64,000 bases of DNA, taken from Cymbomonas tetramitiformis. Its lineage: Eukaryota; Chlorophyta; Pyramimonadophyceae; Pyramimonadales; Pyramimonadaceae. The notes below the pieces were generated by a model that had not been told where the DNA came from, searched no databases, and worked only from the letters and a program-made list of their open reading frames with translations. The translations under genes were made by a program, and so were the position numbers. This document shows, piece after piece, positions 39,768 through 52,464 of the stretch. Every line of letters starts with the position of its first letter. The stretch's first letter is position 1. The stretch spans positions 1-64,000 of the forward strand of contig LGRX02012613.1 of assembly GCA_001247695.2 (NCBI GenBank), read 5' to 3'.

Positions 39768-41012
39768 TAGACGAGATAGTTTGAAATAACTTGCCCACAT
39801 ATAGGATCTGCCATTTTCAAAAGTAGTAGGTNNNNNNNNNNNNNNNNNNNNTGTGAACGAGTGGCGGACGCAAGTGGGTAGTCCCCCCCCTCCCCCACCC
39901 CACTTTGCCAAAATTCCCGATAAGAAGTTGAGAGCCCCAACATTTGGCAGCACCGGGGTTCGCATCCGCTAGGCGTGGACGATGTCCTTTTTCGGGTGGT
40001 AGGCGATAGATAGAAATCAATATTGCCATATAAGTACAAAGATGTTCATATCGATGAACGACGACATAGCATTTATTGATCAAGGAACTCGAGCATCTAA
40101 TGAACAACCTTATATTGATAATTATGAACAGAAATTATGAATAATAGTTACCGCATATTTTACTTCTGAGCTTCAATCATTCGCTCGCCATCGTGTAGGG
40201 AGAACTATTAGAATAAGCAACAAGGTTCGCTACCGGATTTTGATATAAATGTGGCACGCCAATCAGTCAATTTCAATTCGGTTAATTGGACTCGTTGATA
40301 TTGATACCGATATGTTCGCGAGGGTATGGATACCAAACCTTGATAATCAAAACGACTTCAATCAGGCAAAAAGGCGGTACTTGCGTCGGCATATTTTGTT
40401 CATAATATATATGTTTTGGCTTGGAGATCATACCGGTGAGATCGCCCTCAGACCTTTCGACGTGATGAGTCGGCATTCCGGGGCCACGAAATGCGATTCT
40501 ACGCTCCTCAGTTTTACTTTTTTTGCTGCCTTTCCCGGCGCTTTCGTCCCCTTTTTTACGTTTCTCTGCAGACTGCCCGAAAAAATTCATAAGTTTCCCA
40601 CTCATACTTCCTGGTATTCTATAGACGTTTATAGAAGCAGTCGAGTGAAAACCTACTCGCCGTGTAGATAAAAGGAGACACGCTTCATAGTGTCCACTGT
40701 ACAAGGACTCTTTCCTTTGAAAGGCTACACTATGCGATGAACAAGTCAGCATGAACAAGTTCACATTAAAATTTTGCCGATCTTCGATTGTGGCATCTTC
40801 ATCTTGTGGCGGAGGTCGTCCCAGGTGGGGGGGGGGTACCTAGGCTCACCGACGCTTCAGGGGATTGGTGGGGGACTTGTCGGTAGCGCCATGGGTAGTT
40901 CCCCTCCCCCACCCAGTTCTGCCACCTCGGTTAGCTTCCCCCACCGCGTCGGCCGGACCAAGTCGGTAGGGGGTCGCGTATGTGGGCAAGTTTTTTCAAA
41001 CTATCTCGTCTA
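39768..41012. mobile_element. Harbinger-like non-autonomous element, 1,245 bp
   Basis: The inverted ends TAGACGAGATAGTTTGAAAW continue into AACTTGCCCACATA, about 34 bp. The 3-bp duplication TTA (39765-39767, 41013-41015) fits the PIF/Harbinger superfamily (TWA). Copy B of the host repeat at 41890-41895 shows the uninterrupted site. A 20-N gap lies inside at 39832-39851. A minus-strand frame (about 40606-40480: MSGKLMNFFGQSAEKRKKGD, basic) may be a gene scrap. No transposase domain seen. Confidence 0.8.
39832..39851. other. Assembly gap of 20 N
   Basis: Unknown bases. True length is not knowable from the sequence. Confidence 0.99.
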
Positions 41013-41577
41013 TTATGGGAGCAGCAACGCGCGACGACGAGGCGCAGGCGCAGGCGGTCATGCTTCGCGTGTATGGGTATTGCAGGATTGAGAATCAAAA
41101 TGACGTGTCACTGAGACACGTCATCACCTATATATGATATATTGACCCGTCCGCTATTATTTATGAGTATAATACAATTACACATATGCACCTTCAGTGC
41201 GAATTAAATATTTTTATTTTTCGTATACCTGAAACCCAACGTATATCAACGTATACAGAAAAGATACAGAAAAGATACAGAAAAGTTATAATAATAATAA
41301 TAATAATAAAACAATAATAATGAATAAAATAAATCGTATAACGTAGGAGGAACGTATATCAAACGCTGCGGTGTCTTGGTGTGTGATGCACGTAATAGAT
41401 TTGAATGCTGTGGTCTTTACGCCGTCGTGTTATAATAATAATAATAATAATAGTAATAGTAATAATGAAATAAAAATAACAATTAATAAAATAAATCGTA
41501 TAACGTAGGAGGAACGTATATGATTATCAACCGATATCGAAAAGATACAGAAAAGATACAGAAAGATACAGAAAAGT

Positions 41578-41628
<51 letters not shown>

Positions 41629-42125
41629 AAAATAATAATGAATAAAATAAATCGTATAACGTAGGAGGAACGTATATCGTAGGTAAAAATTAGTTGGAGG
41701 GAAAATTGAAAGGACGACGACCGCTGATGGCACGGTCGCGGTCGCGGTCGGGGCTGCCCTTGTAAACCCAGGCAAGCCCGCCTGGTTTGACGAGGCTCAA
41801 GCGACACAAAGGCCAAAGGACAAAGGACACAAAGACGAGGTCCGCAGTGAGCAACCGGATCCATTTATATCCTTCGTGGACACGCTGCTCTTATGGGAGC
41901 AGCAACGCGCGACGACGAGGCGCAGGCGCAGGCGGTCATGCTTCGCGTGTACGGGTATTGCAGGATTGAGAATCAAAATGACGTGTCACTGAGACACGTC
42001 ATCACCTATATATGATATATTGACCCGTCCGCTATTATTTATGAATATAATACAATTACACATATGCACCTTCAGTGCGTATTAAATATTTTTATTTTTC
42101 GTATAACCTGAAACCCAACGTATAT

Positions 42126-43167
42126 CGAATCTGTGCTAACGTAAGAGCTAGAGGGCACCTACAGACCGCAGCTAGGACAGCTAGGACACCTTTGTCTTTG
42201 TCTTTGTATGTTTTGACCGGACACCGTAGTAAACATCGTCGACCCCCTATACCGCTGAACGCGGAAAGTGGCGTGAGTGCACATCACGGGGGCAAGCCCC
42301 AGGTCCAGCAGCCCCGGTCCATCCCCGCATTGCCGGGGGGGCTAGCCCCAGCTAGGACACCATATGTCCATTGTCAATAACATATCAATATGTGGTGATG
42401 CTGATGGGTACTTGGGTAGCACTCGACTGTGACGAACACTACTGAGCATTCTCATTAGTAAAGATAAAAAAACCGTGAGAAGGAAACAAGTAAAGTTACA
42501 ATGTGATGAATGCTAAACTAGTCACTTAGCATAATCACGATGGTATTCTCTCCAGGGTCAGGGACCAGGAGTCTTTTCTCGAGAAGACGAAAGATCCTAA
42601 GAAGTGAAAAACTGTTTTCTTTTCAGCTGTGGGATGAAAATGATCCATACGCGGAAATGGAGCTACTGTTTTTTATCGCTTAGTTCGTGTCCCTTGTCCC
42701 CATCCCACGGCGCTCAAACAAAGACGCATCTTGCGGATATTGCTTGGATCACTTGAGGTTGCCCCGGTGGTTTCGAAAGTTCAAACGGAGGTTCTCAATC
42801 GACTGGGCTTATTCAACGCAGTCTCCCCAGAAATACGAGTGTCGTGAAGAGTATGCTACGGCACTGCATTCCTGCTAACCCGGTAGAAGCCAGCTGAAGC
42901 GAGAGGGGAAGAGCGGGCATTGCGTTGAAAATTCCGCGCGTTTCCCCTACATAAACAATAAGGTGAAATATTGACAAGTCAACTGAGGTTAGGCACAACA
43001 AATGTTATTTTCACCAAGCTCGGCACCCGCCTGTCGAGACTTTTCAGGTCTGGACGGCAGGCGAGGCAATCTTCTCTGCATCAAGCCACTGACGTTTCTA
43101 CCGCTTTGATTGACTTCAAAACGTTTGCCAGTCTCTGAACGCACATCGCAGCGAAGTCCCTTCTTCG
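42126..43167. other. Upstream region of the LRR-globin gene, no gene seen
   Basis: No coding region is supported. A CTAGGACA unit recurs at 42172 and 42180, with TAGGACACC again at 42352. CCCCAG-rich DNA lies at 42290-42350. The promoter of the next gene is presumably in 42880-43167, but I see no clear TATA or initiator. Confidence 0.4.
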
Positions 43168-45627
43168 ATGACACCTGTGACGCACTTGAACAGTTTCGAG
43201 CAGACGGAAGGGGTAGCCCCAGCGTCTGAGAAATCGCTCGATGACCTGGAAAACTTCGGAGTAGTTCAGAGATTAGGCACAAAATGGTTGAAAGGGAGTC
43301 GGCGCGCTCGGCGCTTAATGTTGGGGAGGCTCGCATCTGCAGAAAATACGCTGTCCTGGGCTTCCCTCCGCGCCGGGAGACCATCGGTGATACAGACATT
43401 GTCCAATCGCAAGACGCGCAAATACGCGTTGCGAGAGGCTCGCGCCGTTGTCAAAGACTTCTATGTTCCCGCAGCAGGGTACATCTCCCTCGTGCTTCAG
43501 TTCGTGTTTCTGCCGTTCCTCGTCGACCTGCCCTGGGAAGCGCGCTTCCATCAAGGCGGCAAACAAATCGCTTCCCTGGCGTTCCTCGCGTCGCTCGATG
43601 CGGGATGGCAGTCGCGCTTCGTCGTATTCTGCGTAGCGTGCACCTTGTGCTGCCTCTCGGTGCTCGTCTCCGGCACGCCCCAGCAGAAGATTATGCTCGC
43701 CTTCAGCCCGAACGTGCACGCAACATTACTCCTCAGCTCCCGCATGTGCAATACGGTGTTGACCTTACCACTCCTCCGAATCTTGCTCGCCGTGTTCCAC
43801 TGCGAGGGCGGCCAGGTCTTCTCGAACCGAAGCGGCATGGCCTGCCATGGCCCCGCGCATGCCACCACCATGGTCGTCGGAATCGTGGCGTCTCTTCTCC
43901 TCGTGGTCTCCGTCATCCATTACATCTCCGACAGATGCAACCCTCTGGAGGCGGCTAAGCGACGCTGCCGGGAGTCCAAGTTCAACGAGACGACGTTGTA
44001 CTTCCCCTACGCCCTGCTGGGGCTCAAGGTGGTGACCGCCATCACGCTACTTCTCTGGACGCCCCAAGGCAACAAGGTCCACATCATGTTATTCCTGGTC
44101 CTCGCACTCCTGCTCACAATGGCGGTTTTCGTCAGCTCCCAGCCGTACTCCAGCCAGAACATCGCGTGCTATGTGTTCGCCTCCTTGTGCGTCTGCGTCT
44201 GGTCGAACGGCATTGGGGTGTTGGTGGCCATCAACGACGATTCTAGCAACACCACGTTGCTCATCGTGCTGTGGGGTTGCGGGATATGCGGGAGTTTCCC
44301 GATGGGCATCTGGTTGTACAACCTGCTGCTCTGCCGGAAGCTCTTCTTCCTGTACCAGCGTGCGCGCGCCAGCAAGGTGCTGGACTTATCCGCTCTGCAG
44401 GACCCGCGGCTTGCCCCCTTCATCCGAGTTCTGTCGTGGCTCTCCTTCGACTCCGATATTGAGAGACTCATCTTGAGCGGATGCTGGCTGCATCCGTTGG
44501 AAACCAAGATTTTTCTCGCATCCCTGATCTGCAACAGTAATTCAGCGCTACAGGAGATCGAGCTATCACACCAGAATTGGAAAGGCAAGGAGGTGGGGAT
44601 CGAGCTGCTTCCACTTCGGCTGCCGATGCTGACGACGCTCACGGTGGACTTCACCGAGCTGGGTCCTCTCAACACCCTACGGCTCTGCAGCGCTCTGGAA
44701 GGCCCCGCAAGTCTGACTTCGCTCAGCATGGTTGCATGTGGGCTCGACGCAAAAGACGGGGCCGTTCTGGGACGTTGCCTGCGGCGTAACTCGTCGCTGC
44801 GATCCCTCGTCCTCGCCAACAACGACCTGCGCGAGAGTGGCGCCGTGGACCTTGCCAAAGGCATGCAGCACAACTGCACTCTTCACAGTCTCGACCTTAC
44901 ATGGAATCTCATTGGGGAGGTAGGTGCGACCAAGATCGTGGAGGCGTGCTCAGGGCGTGCGCGCGACATTTCTATGAAAGTGCGCCTCACAGGAAATCGA
45001 GTCCCCCGGAAAGCACTGAAAGAGTTGCAACAGCTGCTTGAAAGTGCCGTTAGGGAGTCCGATCCCCAGCCGTCAGCTGTTACTGCACTTTCGGATGCCG
45101 AAACTGAAACGTTATACGCACTCATCGGGAAAACGCTCGCCATGGATCCCGACACCGCCCTGGATGCCCTCTGTGAGAGGTTTTATCTCCTCCTGGTGAA
45201 TGACCCGCAGTGCATGCCGTTTTTTGGCTGTGTTCCAATGGGGCGGATGCAAAAGCTGCAGAAATCGTTCCTTGCTCAAGCACTTGGGGGCCCGAAAATG
45301 TACAAAGGTCGCGACCTGCAAACCGCGCACCGACATCTCAAGATCACCGACGAGCATTATGATGCCGTCGTGGAACATTTCTTTGCTGCATTGCTACACT
45401 TCATCCCGCACCCTCCGACTTTTATGGTGAAGCAGATTCTGGACTTGCTGGAAGGGGCGCGATCGCTTGTCGTCACGAAGGGAATGAGTGAAGCTAGGCG
45501 CTCGTCGCTCGTGTTTGCATGTACTGAGGAACAATTTGACTCAGTGTTTGATCGCAGCCAGTCTAATTTCAGAACACTATTTCCAATCAATCAGGTGAAG
45601 CACCTGCGCCGCAATCTAGCGATCTAA
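43168..45627 (+). CDS. Membrane LRR protein with C-terminal truncated haemoglobin, 819 aa
   Basis: A single exon opens at ATG 43168, the first ATG after the in-frame stop at 43111, with GC-rich codon use unlike the flanks. Residues 1-100 are basic. About eight membrane segments lie at roughly 105-122, 150-168, 190-210, 234-252, 278-297, 305-323, 332-352 and 362-385. Ribonuclease-inhibitor-type leucine-rich repeats span about 430-612 (LRSLVLANNDL, LHSLDLTWNLIG). Residues 645-775 form a group 1 truncated haemoglobin: RFYLLLVNDP with B10-type Tyr673, FF at 685-686, QALGGPKMYKG, and AHRHLKIT with proximal His721. The domain could bind haem and sense O2 or NO, with the LRRs as output or partner surface (inference). 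The order membrane-LRR-globin is unusual. The frame is intact, so it is probably a functional host gene. Confidence 0.9.
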   Translation: MTPVTHLNSFEQTEGVAPASEKSLDDLENFGVVQRLGTKWLKGSRRARRLMLGRLASAENTLSWASLRAGRPSVIQTLSNRKTRKYALREARAVVKDFYVPAAGYISLVLQFVFLPFLVDLPWEARFHQGGKQIASLAFLASLDAGWQSRFVVFCVACTLCCLSVLVSGTPQQKIMLAFSPNVHATLLLSSRMCNTVLTLPLLRILLAVFHCEGGQVFSNRSGMACHGPAHATTMVVGIVASLLLVVSVIHYISDRCNPLEAAKRRCRESKFNETTLYFPYALLGLKVVTAITLLLWTPQGNKVHIMLFLVLALLLTMAVFVSSQPYSSQNIACYVFASLCVCVWSNGIGVLVAINDDSSNTTLLIVLWGCGICGSFPMGIWLYNLLLCRKLFFLYQRARASKVLDLSALQDPRLAPFIRVLSWLSFDSDIERLILSGCWLHPLETKIFLASLICNSNSALQEIELSHQNWKGKEVGIELLPLRLPMLTTLTVDFTELGPLNTLRLCSALEGPASLTSLSMVACGLDAKDGAVLGRCLRRNSSLRSLVLANNDLRESGAVDLAKGMQHNCTLHSLDLTWNLIGEVGATKIVEACSGRARDISMKVRLTGNRVPRKALKELQQLLESAVRESDPQPSAVTALSDAETETLYALIGKTLAMDPDTALDALCERFYLLLVNDPQCMPFFGCVPMGRMQKLQKSFLAQALGGPKMYKGRDLQTAHRHLKITDEHYDAVVEHFFAALLHFIPHPPTFMVKQILDLLEGARSLVVTKGMSEARRSSLVFACTEEQFDSVFDRSQSNFRTLFPINQVKHLRRNLAI

Positions 45628-46660
45628 TCTAGGCCGTCGATCTCGTCCCGAGCATAGCAGTGCAACATATGTTTAGAGCAGCACGGTGCGACATTACTCT
45701 TGTGTCGCCATGAGACAACTTAGATGCTTTGGCAACAATTTTACACCTGTGCATTGCATAAATTATGCATACATACCTGCACACAACTGTACTTCTTAAT
45801 AGCAACGCAGCATAGTAGCTGGGTACCATTTATCTGTATGTTATAGCTGCTTCTTGTCTTGTGATTTTGCAAGTGCATGAACTACCGTAAAACCCTAAAA
45901 AATTATATTGACGACACATGGCACCCTGAATGTGGGGGAAATAGCGAGATAGCATGAAACTTAGCGTTTGATCCTATAAAGTGGAAACGTCTCAGAAACT
46001 TCAGAAATGCACACTATGCTGCTAGACGACACATTTCGATGTCGCTCTTTCACATGGAACGATTAGGATCCCGTGAATCGGACATTAACAGCATGCGCCG
46101 TTCTTATGTGTCAAAGTGTAGTACCATATCACGCGTTTATCAGCACGTGATGACCCTATGCATTTGATATATAGGTGGCCGGTGTATGTGCGCTAAATGC
46201 AATCACTACTACACAAAATTATATACGATATATATATATATATATATATATGTTGTAGCGAGAATGCACGAAACCTATTTTATGCACATAGCAAACTCAA
46301 TAGTGTACAGCGCGTATAAGTATATTCCCCTGGAGTGGAGTCGACCCCACTTTGGGGCAGACGATCTATTTAAAAGAACTCGTGATCGAGCAACTTCAGG
46401 CCCGTTTTAGGTGAAAATAAAAAAAGGTAAGCACGACGATTCATCGTGCATGCGATGGCTTCCTACATTCATAACGCAAACAGCTATCATTCCGATAACT
46501 CGGCATGAGCTCATCTCGTCGACTGAAACCGAAATTTTGTAGGGTCAATGCAGTTAAAGATTTGAGGCGTTATAAAGCGGAACTGGTTCGTAGAATATAT
46601 ATTCTAAAAGATGAATTTGTTTATTAATGAATTGCGGAAGTGTTAACGAGTTTCGCGAAT
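45628..46660. other. Downstream flank without genes
   Basis: An (AT)n run lies at 46226-46251. No gene is supported. Confidence 0.5.
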
Positions 46661-46842
46661 ATACTTTGAAATTTACGCAACGAAGTGTCCCCGGACGAGT
46701 TCGGAAATCTAACCCGGGCGTTTCAAGTAATATTTTATCAGCATATAATGACCTCACAAGAAACGAAATTCCTTACATGAAACGCCCGGGTTAGATTTCT
46801 GACCTCGCCCGGGGACACTTCGTTGTTTTTTAAAGTATGATT
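46661..46842. repeat. Foldback of about 180 bp
   Basis: Arms of about 60 bp centred on CGAAGTGTCCCCGGACGAG and AAATCTAACCCGGGCGTTTC (46680-46724) pair with 46779-46824. The outer arms ATACTTTGAAA and TTTAAAGTAT also match. The loop is about 50 bp. Possible MITE or hairpin RNA source. Confidence 0.7.
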
Positions 46843-48960
46843 TAGCACGCAATACAGGATCCGTTAAATCTGCTTTTTTAGTAACGCCAAAACCGAATCA
46901 TTACAAAAACAAATTATGCAACAATTGCTGGTCGTCGGCGACCTTCTCTAGGAATATAAGCGACAAATTCAGATGAATTCGTTAATCATACTTTAGCTAC
47001 TTTACGTAAAGCGGAATTGGGATTTTACTAATGCGCCCTTATATACCCTAATAACCTCAACTCAAAACTGTTCGACCGGACGCGTTTCATTTTTCATTTC
47101 TGAATTCTCAGTTCATAATGTCAATATCAATTTGTCATAGTTCATTTCCCCCGAGTGCCAAGACGAACGTTAGCATCAACGACGCGACGCGACACGACGC
47201 GACACGACGCGACGACGTTCTCGGTGCGTTGTGTCCGTGGCCATGTCCGTGTCCATGCCCGTGTCCCTTCAGGTGCTAGCCTGACCTCTATTGCGTTCCG
47301 ACTATGACATGCCATGACGACGCCATTGCGTCTCCTGATCGCGATCGTAATGTCTCCAAAATCTGACTCGTCCTATGGAGATGACGCGACACGACATGGC
47401 ATATGATAGTAAAGGATGAGCTGACGTGTGCGACCGGACGCTACGCACGAGAGCTGAAAGGTCTCTAACGAGGTGTGCGAGAAACCGAACGGTCTGTCTC
47501 AGAAGTTCAGAGCCACATTGTCGCTGAATAATAACGGTCATTATGCACAATGAAAATTCTCACTATTTCAATTTTCAAAGTTATGAACGGGCAAATATAC
47601 ATGGAAAACAGTGAGCTGAGAGACTGCAACAAGTAGCAGAAACGGTTGCGGGAAGGCCACTGTGAATTTTATTTTGCGTATTGGTATGTAGAACAATCTT
47701 TTGCGCATTTGTATGATAGAACGTTTATGTGACGTGATGGTATTTTTGGAGTGGCATAGTATCATTTGTATGCGATTGATATTCGCATTTGTATTCCTTT
47801 GTACCTAGTTAGTTACATTACCAATTGTCCTAAAGATGTTCGAGTGTTCCTTGCCTATCACCCCTATCTTACTTATGTGGTGTATTTCGCATAGCATACA
47901 TTTGCAATACATATGCAGGTTATCGATGCACAACTTTGTAGCATGTGCGTGTATAATATACAATATTGTAGCATGTCACCAACACACGGGATAATGGCAT
48001 CAACACTATTGTAGTATATTGCAGCATATCCGTAGTACATATGTGATATATTGAACTTTAACACCTTAAAGACCAAGTCCCTTTTGCAGTATGGAATATC
48101 AGCTTTTATGCGGTATCGGGCATAAGTTGGACGTATACGACCTCGAATGATGGCATATGAAGTTTTTATGTTAAATATACTCAAATGGTGACCCGATGGG
48201 ATGCCACACATGCCTCTTACACCCCTAGTGTGCCCACAACCTCTGCTCATCAAAGTGCGTAGATTTCTCTGCAAACTGTTAAATGTGCACGTATACATAC
48301 TTAAGGATGTGCATCGCACGTCATAATGCAGCTTTATAGAGTCACAATAGTAGAAGATTAGATGATGCTTTCCGATTTACGCAAACTATGAGGTCAATCG
48401 CACACGTATAGCGCAGGATACGCATGTTGTAGCATCATCTTCGAGCTCCAGTTTGAATATCAGCTTTGCAGTACGGGGACTTCCGTCGTCTTTGAGGTGT
48501 TGATGTGCAACACATATGGCGTCATATGCTACATATCCACAGTACATATGCAGTATATTGAAGTTTAATGTGCAATACATACGCAACATTTCCGCAGTAT
48601 ATATCAAATATGTTGAAAGTAAACGTACAACACATCTGCAATACACCTGCAACGATGCATTCAACATCGTGCTTGCAATATGCGTATGTACTGCCCTCCA
48701 CATGCACGCGGCACGTCTTAAACACTGTGTTGAACATACAATATGTTGAAGGCATATTGAAATAGAAAATTTCAATATGTCTTCAATATACCTCCAATCG
48801 GAAAGGCTCACTTTAATACTGTATGTGTCCAACGGCATATTGAACACATATTGAAGAGGTTGCTTGGAGATATGTTGAATACACGTTGAAGCACGTTCTT
48901 TAACATGTTGCACATATACCGTATGTATGGTTTCCATATGCTTTTCACATGTGTTCAATA
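46843..48960. other. Gene-less AT-rich stretch
   Basis: GACGC/GACAC pentamers occur at 47182-47215. At 48000-48960, degenerate units around GCATATTGAA, CATATGCAGTATATTGAAGT and ATGTTGAA recur in both orientations, keeping frames open by chance. No gene is supported. Confidence 0.5.
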
Positions 48961-51140
48961 TGTGTATTGATCATATGTAGAAACGTATAGCAGATGTCGG
49001 ACTTCGAGGTCAATCAGTACGGGGGCTAGAGCTCTTCGGCGGCTGCGGCCACCTACACGGCCACTAAGCTGGACCGCAGGCCTGGCCGTGTCCAGGAGCA
49101 TGTCGCATGCTCAACAAAATAGGAAGGCCCTTCCTTTTTGTTGTTGCCGCCTATCACATTCATGCACTGCTTTGTGGTGATCGTTGTGTGTTGCACTGCT
49201 GGCCGGATTGGCATACACACATGTGCCATAGGTGCCCTATGTGTAATGTGTGTTATGCATGCTGGGCTATGTAGCCGCAGCGAGCTGATTAGAAAACTAG
49301 GGGTTTTCTGATCTGCGGAGGATGACGCGCATCAGTATGATTGTCATGTCACCCGGAGCCGATCTGAAAACTGAGGTTTTCTGATATGTCGGAGGCCTAA
49401 GAGGCGAGCCCGTTGCTGAGAAGGCAATTGCTGTGTTTTGTGATTGTGTGGACGTTTCCGCCCTCCCTCTCTTATGCTTCAGGCACGACTACTGTGGAGA
49501 CACCGCTTAATGTCGGCATGTGCGGCAGAATCTGGAGGATCTGCGTGGAGTAGTTGGGATCTGAGATGGGAGTTGTGCAGCTTGGGCCCGCAGAGGGGCA
49601 GTCGGCTCAGTAGAGCTCCTACGTAGGTGGAGGAGGCTATAGTTTACACCTGTTCCGGTACCGACCGTTGTGGTGGGAATTAGCAATAATTATCCTTCCG
49701 GATGGGAGGGTGCGAAGCTACCTCATGTTGGTTTCCACTTATAGGCGTTTTGCAGTAGGCCTTGCTGGGTGGCGGTTTGTTAATGCCGCCATACCCGACT
49801 CTGTGTTGGAGCGGGTAAGGGGGTGACTTGTGCTTTTTATTTTGAGGGTTTCAACCCCAGCTTGGTATTTAGTCTATAGCGTGTACTCTTTAGGGTAATT
49901 ATACGTGGGGTCCAGCGGGACCGTATTTGGGAGTCAGAGTGCTATATATAGACCTGGGTTATGCGTAACCATAACTGTCATTGGCATGGCATGGCATGGC
50001 ACGACACCGGAGATCTACGTCTGTGGATTGGCACTGTCCAGGATTTTTAAATTTTTGATTCAAAATTTGAGTGCGATTTTGGCCATTAAAAGATTTCAAA
50101 ATATGCTTAAAATTTGGGTGATTTTTCCAAAATATATCAACACTTGATTACCAGATGTAAAAAAATAGAATAAAAAATTGGGCGGGATTGGTAAAATGTC
50201 TGCCTTGTGTGTATCACCCCGTTGTATACCGGACGCTGAGATTTTCGGAGCGCTGCCTGCGTGGGCTCCCCGCGGTCGCACACTTCGTACTTAAGCCCTC
50301 CCCCCTCGCCCCCTCTGTTGTTCTCTCCTCGTTTCATTATTTCTTTTCCCTTTTCCCTTTTCTCTTTTACCGTTTCCCCTTTCCCATTTCTCTTGGTTCT
50401 ACCTCTCACAAATTATTTTATTACTCGCCGTAATACTACCATCTTGTCACCGTAATATTACCACCGCTATATTTCAACGTTCACACGGAACTAGTCCACG
50501 CCTCAACGATCGCGATTTCATCATTCATTTCACAGCACGCGTATTACATGTTACCACTGTAGTATCTCGTATGACCGCAATCTATTATGGCCGTGTGCAA
50601 TAGATATCGGTGATATAGGTGTCGGGGGCGTGATATACATACATACATACATACATACATACATACATAAAATATATATCGGAGGCGTCTAGTGTTTGCC
50701 GGGCTGGCGCGTTGAAATGGATTTCCATCGCCCGCGTACCGCCCACGTACCGCCCGCGTACCGCCCGCGCACCCCCTTCGCGCCTCTAGCAAATTTGAGG
50801 CACTTGCGGCATTTTTGGGCCCCGGAGGATCATTTTATTACAAAAAAAAATAAAAAAATTAGGGGCCTTTTAAAAGAAATGCTGGAAATTTTTAGTATAC
50901 TTTAGGGGGGGGAAATTCAAAAGACAATTTAGGTCAATTTGAAAAAATGTGTGCCAGAGCCAATCTGTGGACGTTGGACAGGAGGGCTAGTGTACAAACG
51001 CTCCCCCGAAATTACCGCCCAGAATCGCACTTTCCAGCGCAATGGGACCTGAAATCGAGAGGACGGTAGGTGCAAAACCTAGTCCAGTATCCTAGCAATC
51101 TGGGTCGCGGCGGCCACTGTCAGGGATATGACCGATGACA
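48961..51140. other. Gene-less stretch with hairpins and simple repeats
   Basis: A GGCCTTCC hairpin lies at 49124-49138, GGCATGGCATGGCAT at 49985, a pyrimidine-rich run at 50330-50400 and (ACAT)n at 50637-50669. No gene is supported. Confidence 0.45.
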
Positions 51141-51172
51141 TATGTGTCATACGTATCATACATGTCATACAT

Positions 51173-51275
51173 GTCATGTCATGTCATGTCATGTCATGTC
51201 ATGTCATGTCATGTCATGTCATGTCATGTCATGTCATGTCATGTCATGTCATGTCATGTCATGTCATGTCGTGTC
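51173..51275. repeat. (ATGTC)n pentanucleotide array
   Basis: About 20 perfect copies. The same pentamer in reverse complement (GACAT) occurs at 27869. Confidence 0.97.
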
Positions 51276-52464
51276 ATATCATATGTCAAAATGGCATACA
51301 GTCGTTGAGTATTGTCAGTACGGTCGACTATGACATGTACAGTCATAATATCTGTCATCCACTTAAGGTGAGCGACATCTGTCATCGAGAGGCCAGGTCG
51401 TTGGCATCGAGATGGCGAAGCAAGACAAGTCTTGAAGAACCGAAGTGTTCTGAGAGGACGCGCCTTCGCTTCAAGCATGAAATGAACAGCATGCGAGTAT
51501 CAATGGCTATTTCGGCCAGCCGATACGGGAAGTTCACCCAATGCCCTCGGGTTCACAACCCGATGGTGGTAACGCATGAGATTGCGTGAGGGCATTGGAA
51601 GTATATGAGGCGCATTGGGCGCATGCAAGCTCTTCTGGACACCAGAGTGCTGCACTCATACCCCACCAAATATTATGGCGTGTTTGCTACAGTTCAATAG
51701 CAGCCGCGTCACACATTAGGTTCGCATAGAACCGTGACAGTGGTATTCTCCGCTCAGGCGAAGAACGAGAACACGAGTGTGTGTGCAGCAGACTTGATAT
51801 ATATCGTATATAGATTTTGTATACGGCGCGACATAGTTCGCATATCTGCATACTGTGCGACAGAACTCGCACATACATATAATCCGAATATCTTCACGCG
51901 TACGACAGCCTTCGCTTCAATATCGTCAGCGAACGGCGGAGTGCGCAACAATATCATCAGCGCGATCATATTCGCAGCTGACAGCATTCGCTTCAATATC
52001 ATCAGTAAATAAATAGCGACAAGGTGTGCGCACGAGCGTACGAATCGTACATGTATGCTGTCAAAATATTGCAGGGTTGGTACGGTATGCGAGAATCAGG
52101 CGCGCGAACGAAAAATGATCGTCAGTATATATGATTCGCATCAAGCGCGACAGGGACGCACGAAATTTCGTTATCAACGCAATCGCATTCGTACTATGCG
52201 ACAGACACCGGCGACAGCGACATACGCATTCATAATGTGCGAAAGAGGTGTGCGACAGCGATGTTCGCAAATGTTCCGCACGAATCGTTCAGTGCGACGC
52301 ACACGTATGATGATTTTGCTATTCGCAAATGATCCACACGAATCGTTCAGTACGACGCGCACGTACGATGATTTTAGCTCGTTCAGTGCGACGCACACCT
52401 GCGATGATTTTATCTTATGCAGGGGAGGCATGATTTGTGGACGCATGATTTGTGATGCATCGAC
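51276..52464. other. Gene-less stretch with a 65-bp repeat at its end
   Basis: At 52260-52423 the block CACGAATCGTTCAGTGCGAC followed by GCACACGTATGATGATTTT recurs three times. Scattered CGCATATTC-type motifs precede it. No gene is supported. Confidence 0.5.

Larger units (their letters stand above)
39300..42125. repeat. Duplicated module with AAC/AAT microsatellites
   Basis: Copy A (39395-39767 joined to 41013-41240) and copy B (41500-42125) share the same order: GATACAGAAAAGATACAGAA runs, (AAT)n, AACGTAGGAGGAACGTATAT, the GGCACGGTCGCGGTC block, and TATGATATATTGACCCGTCC. A shorter third piece lies at 41250-41360. Copy A is interrupted by the element at 39768. No gene. Confidence 0.85.

Noticed and set aside
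43284..43958. Overlapping frames inside the LRR-globin gene
   Set aside because: They are GC-rich shadow frames. The 819-codon frame explains the region with recognisable domains.
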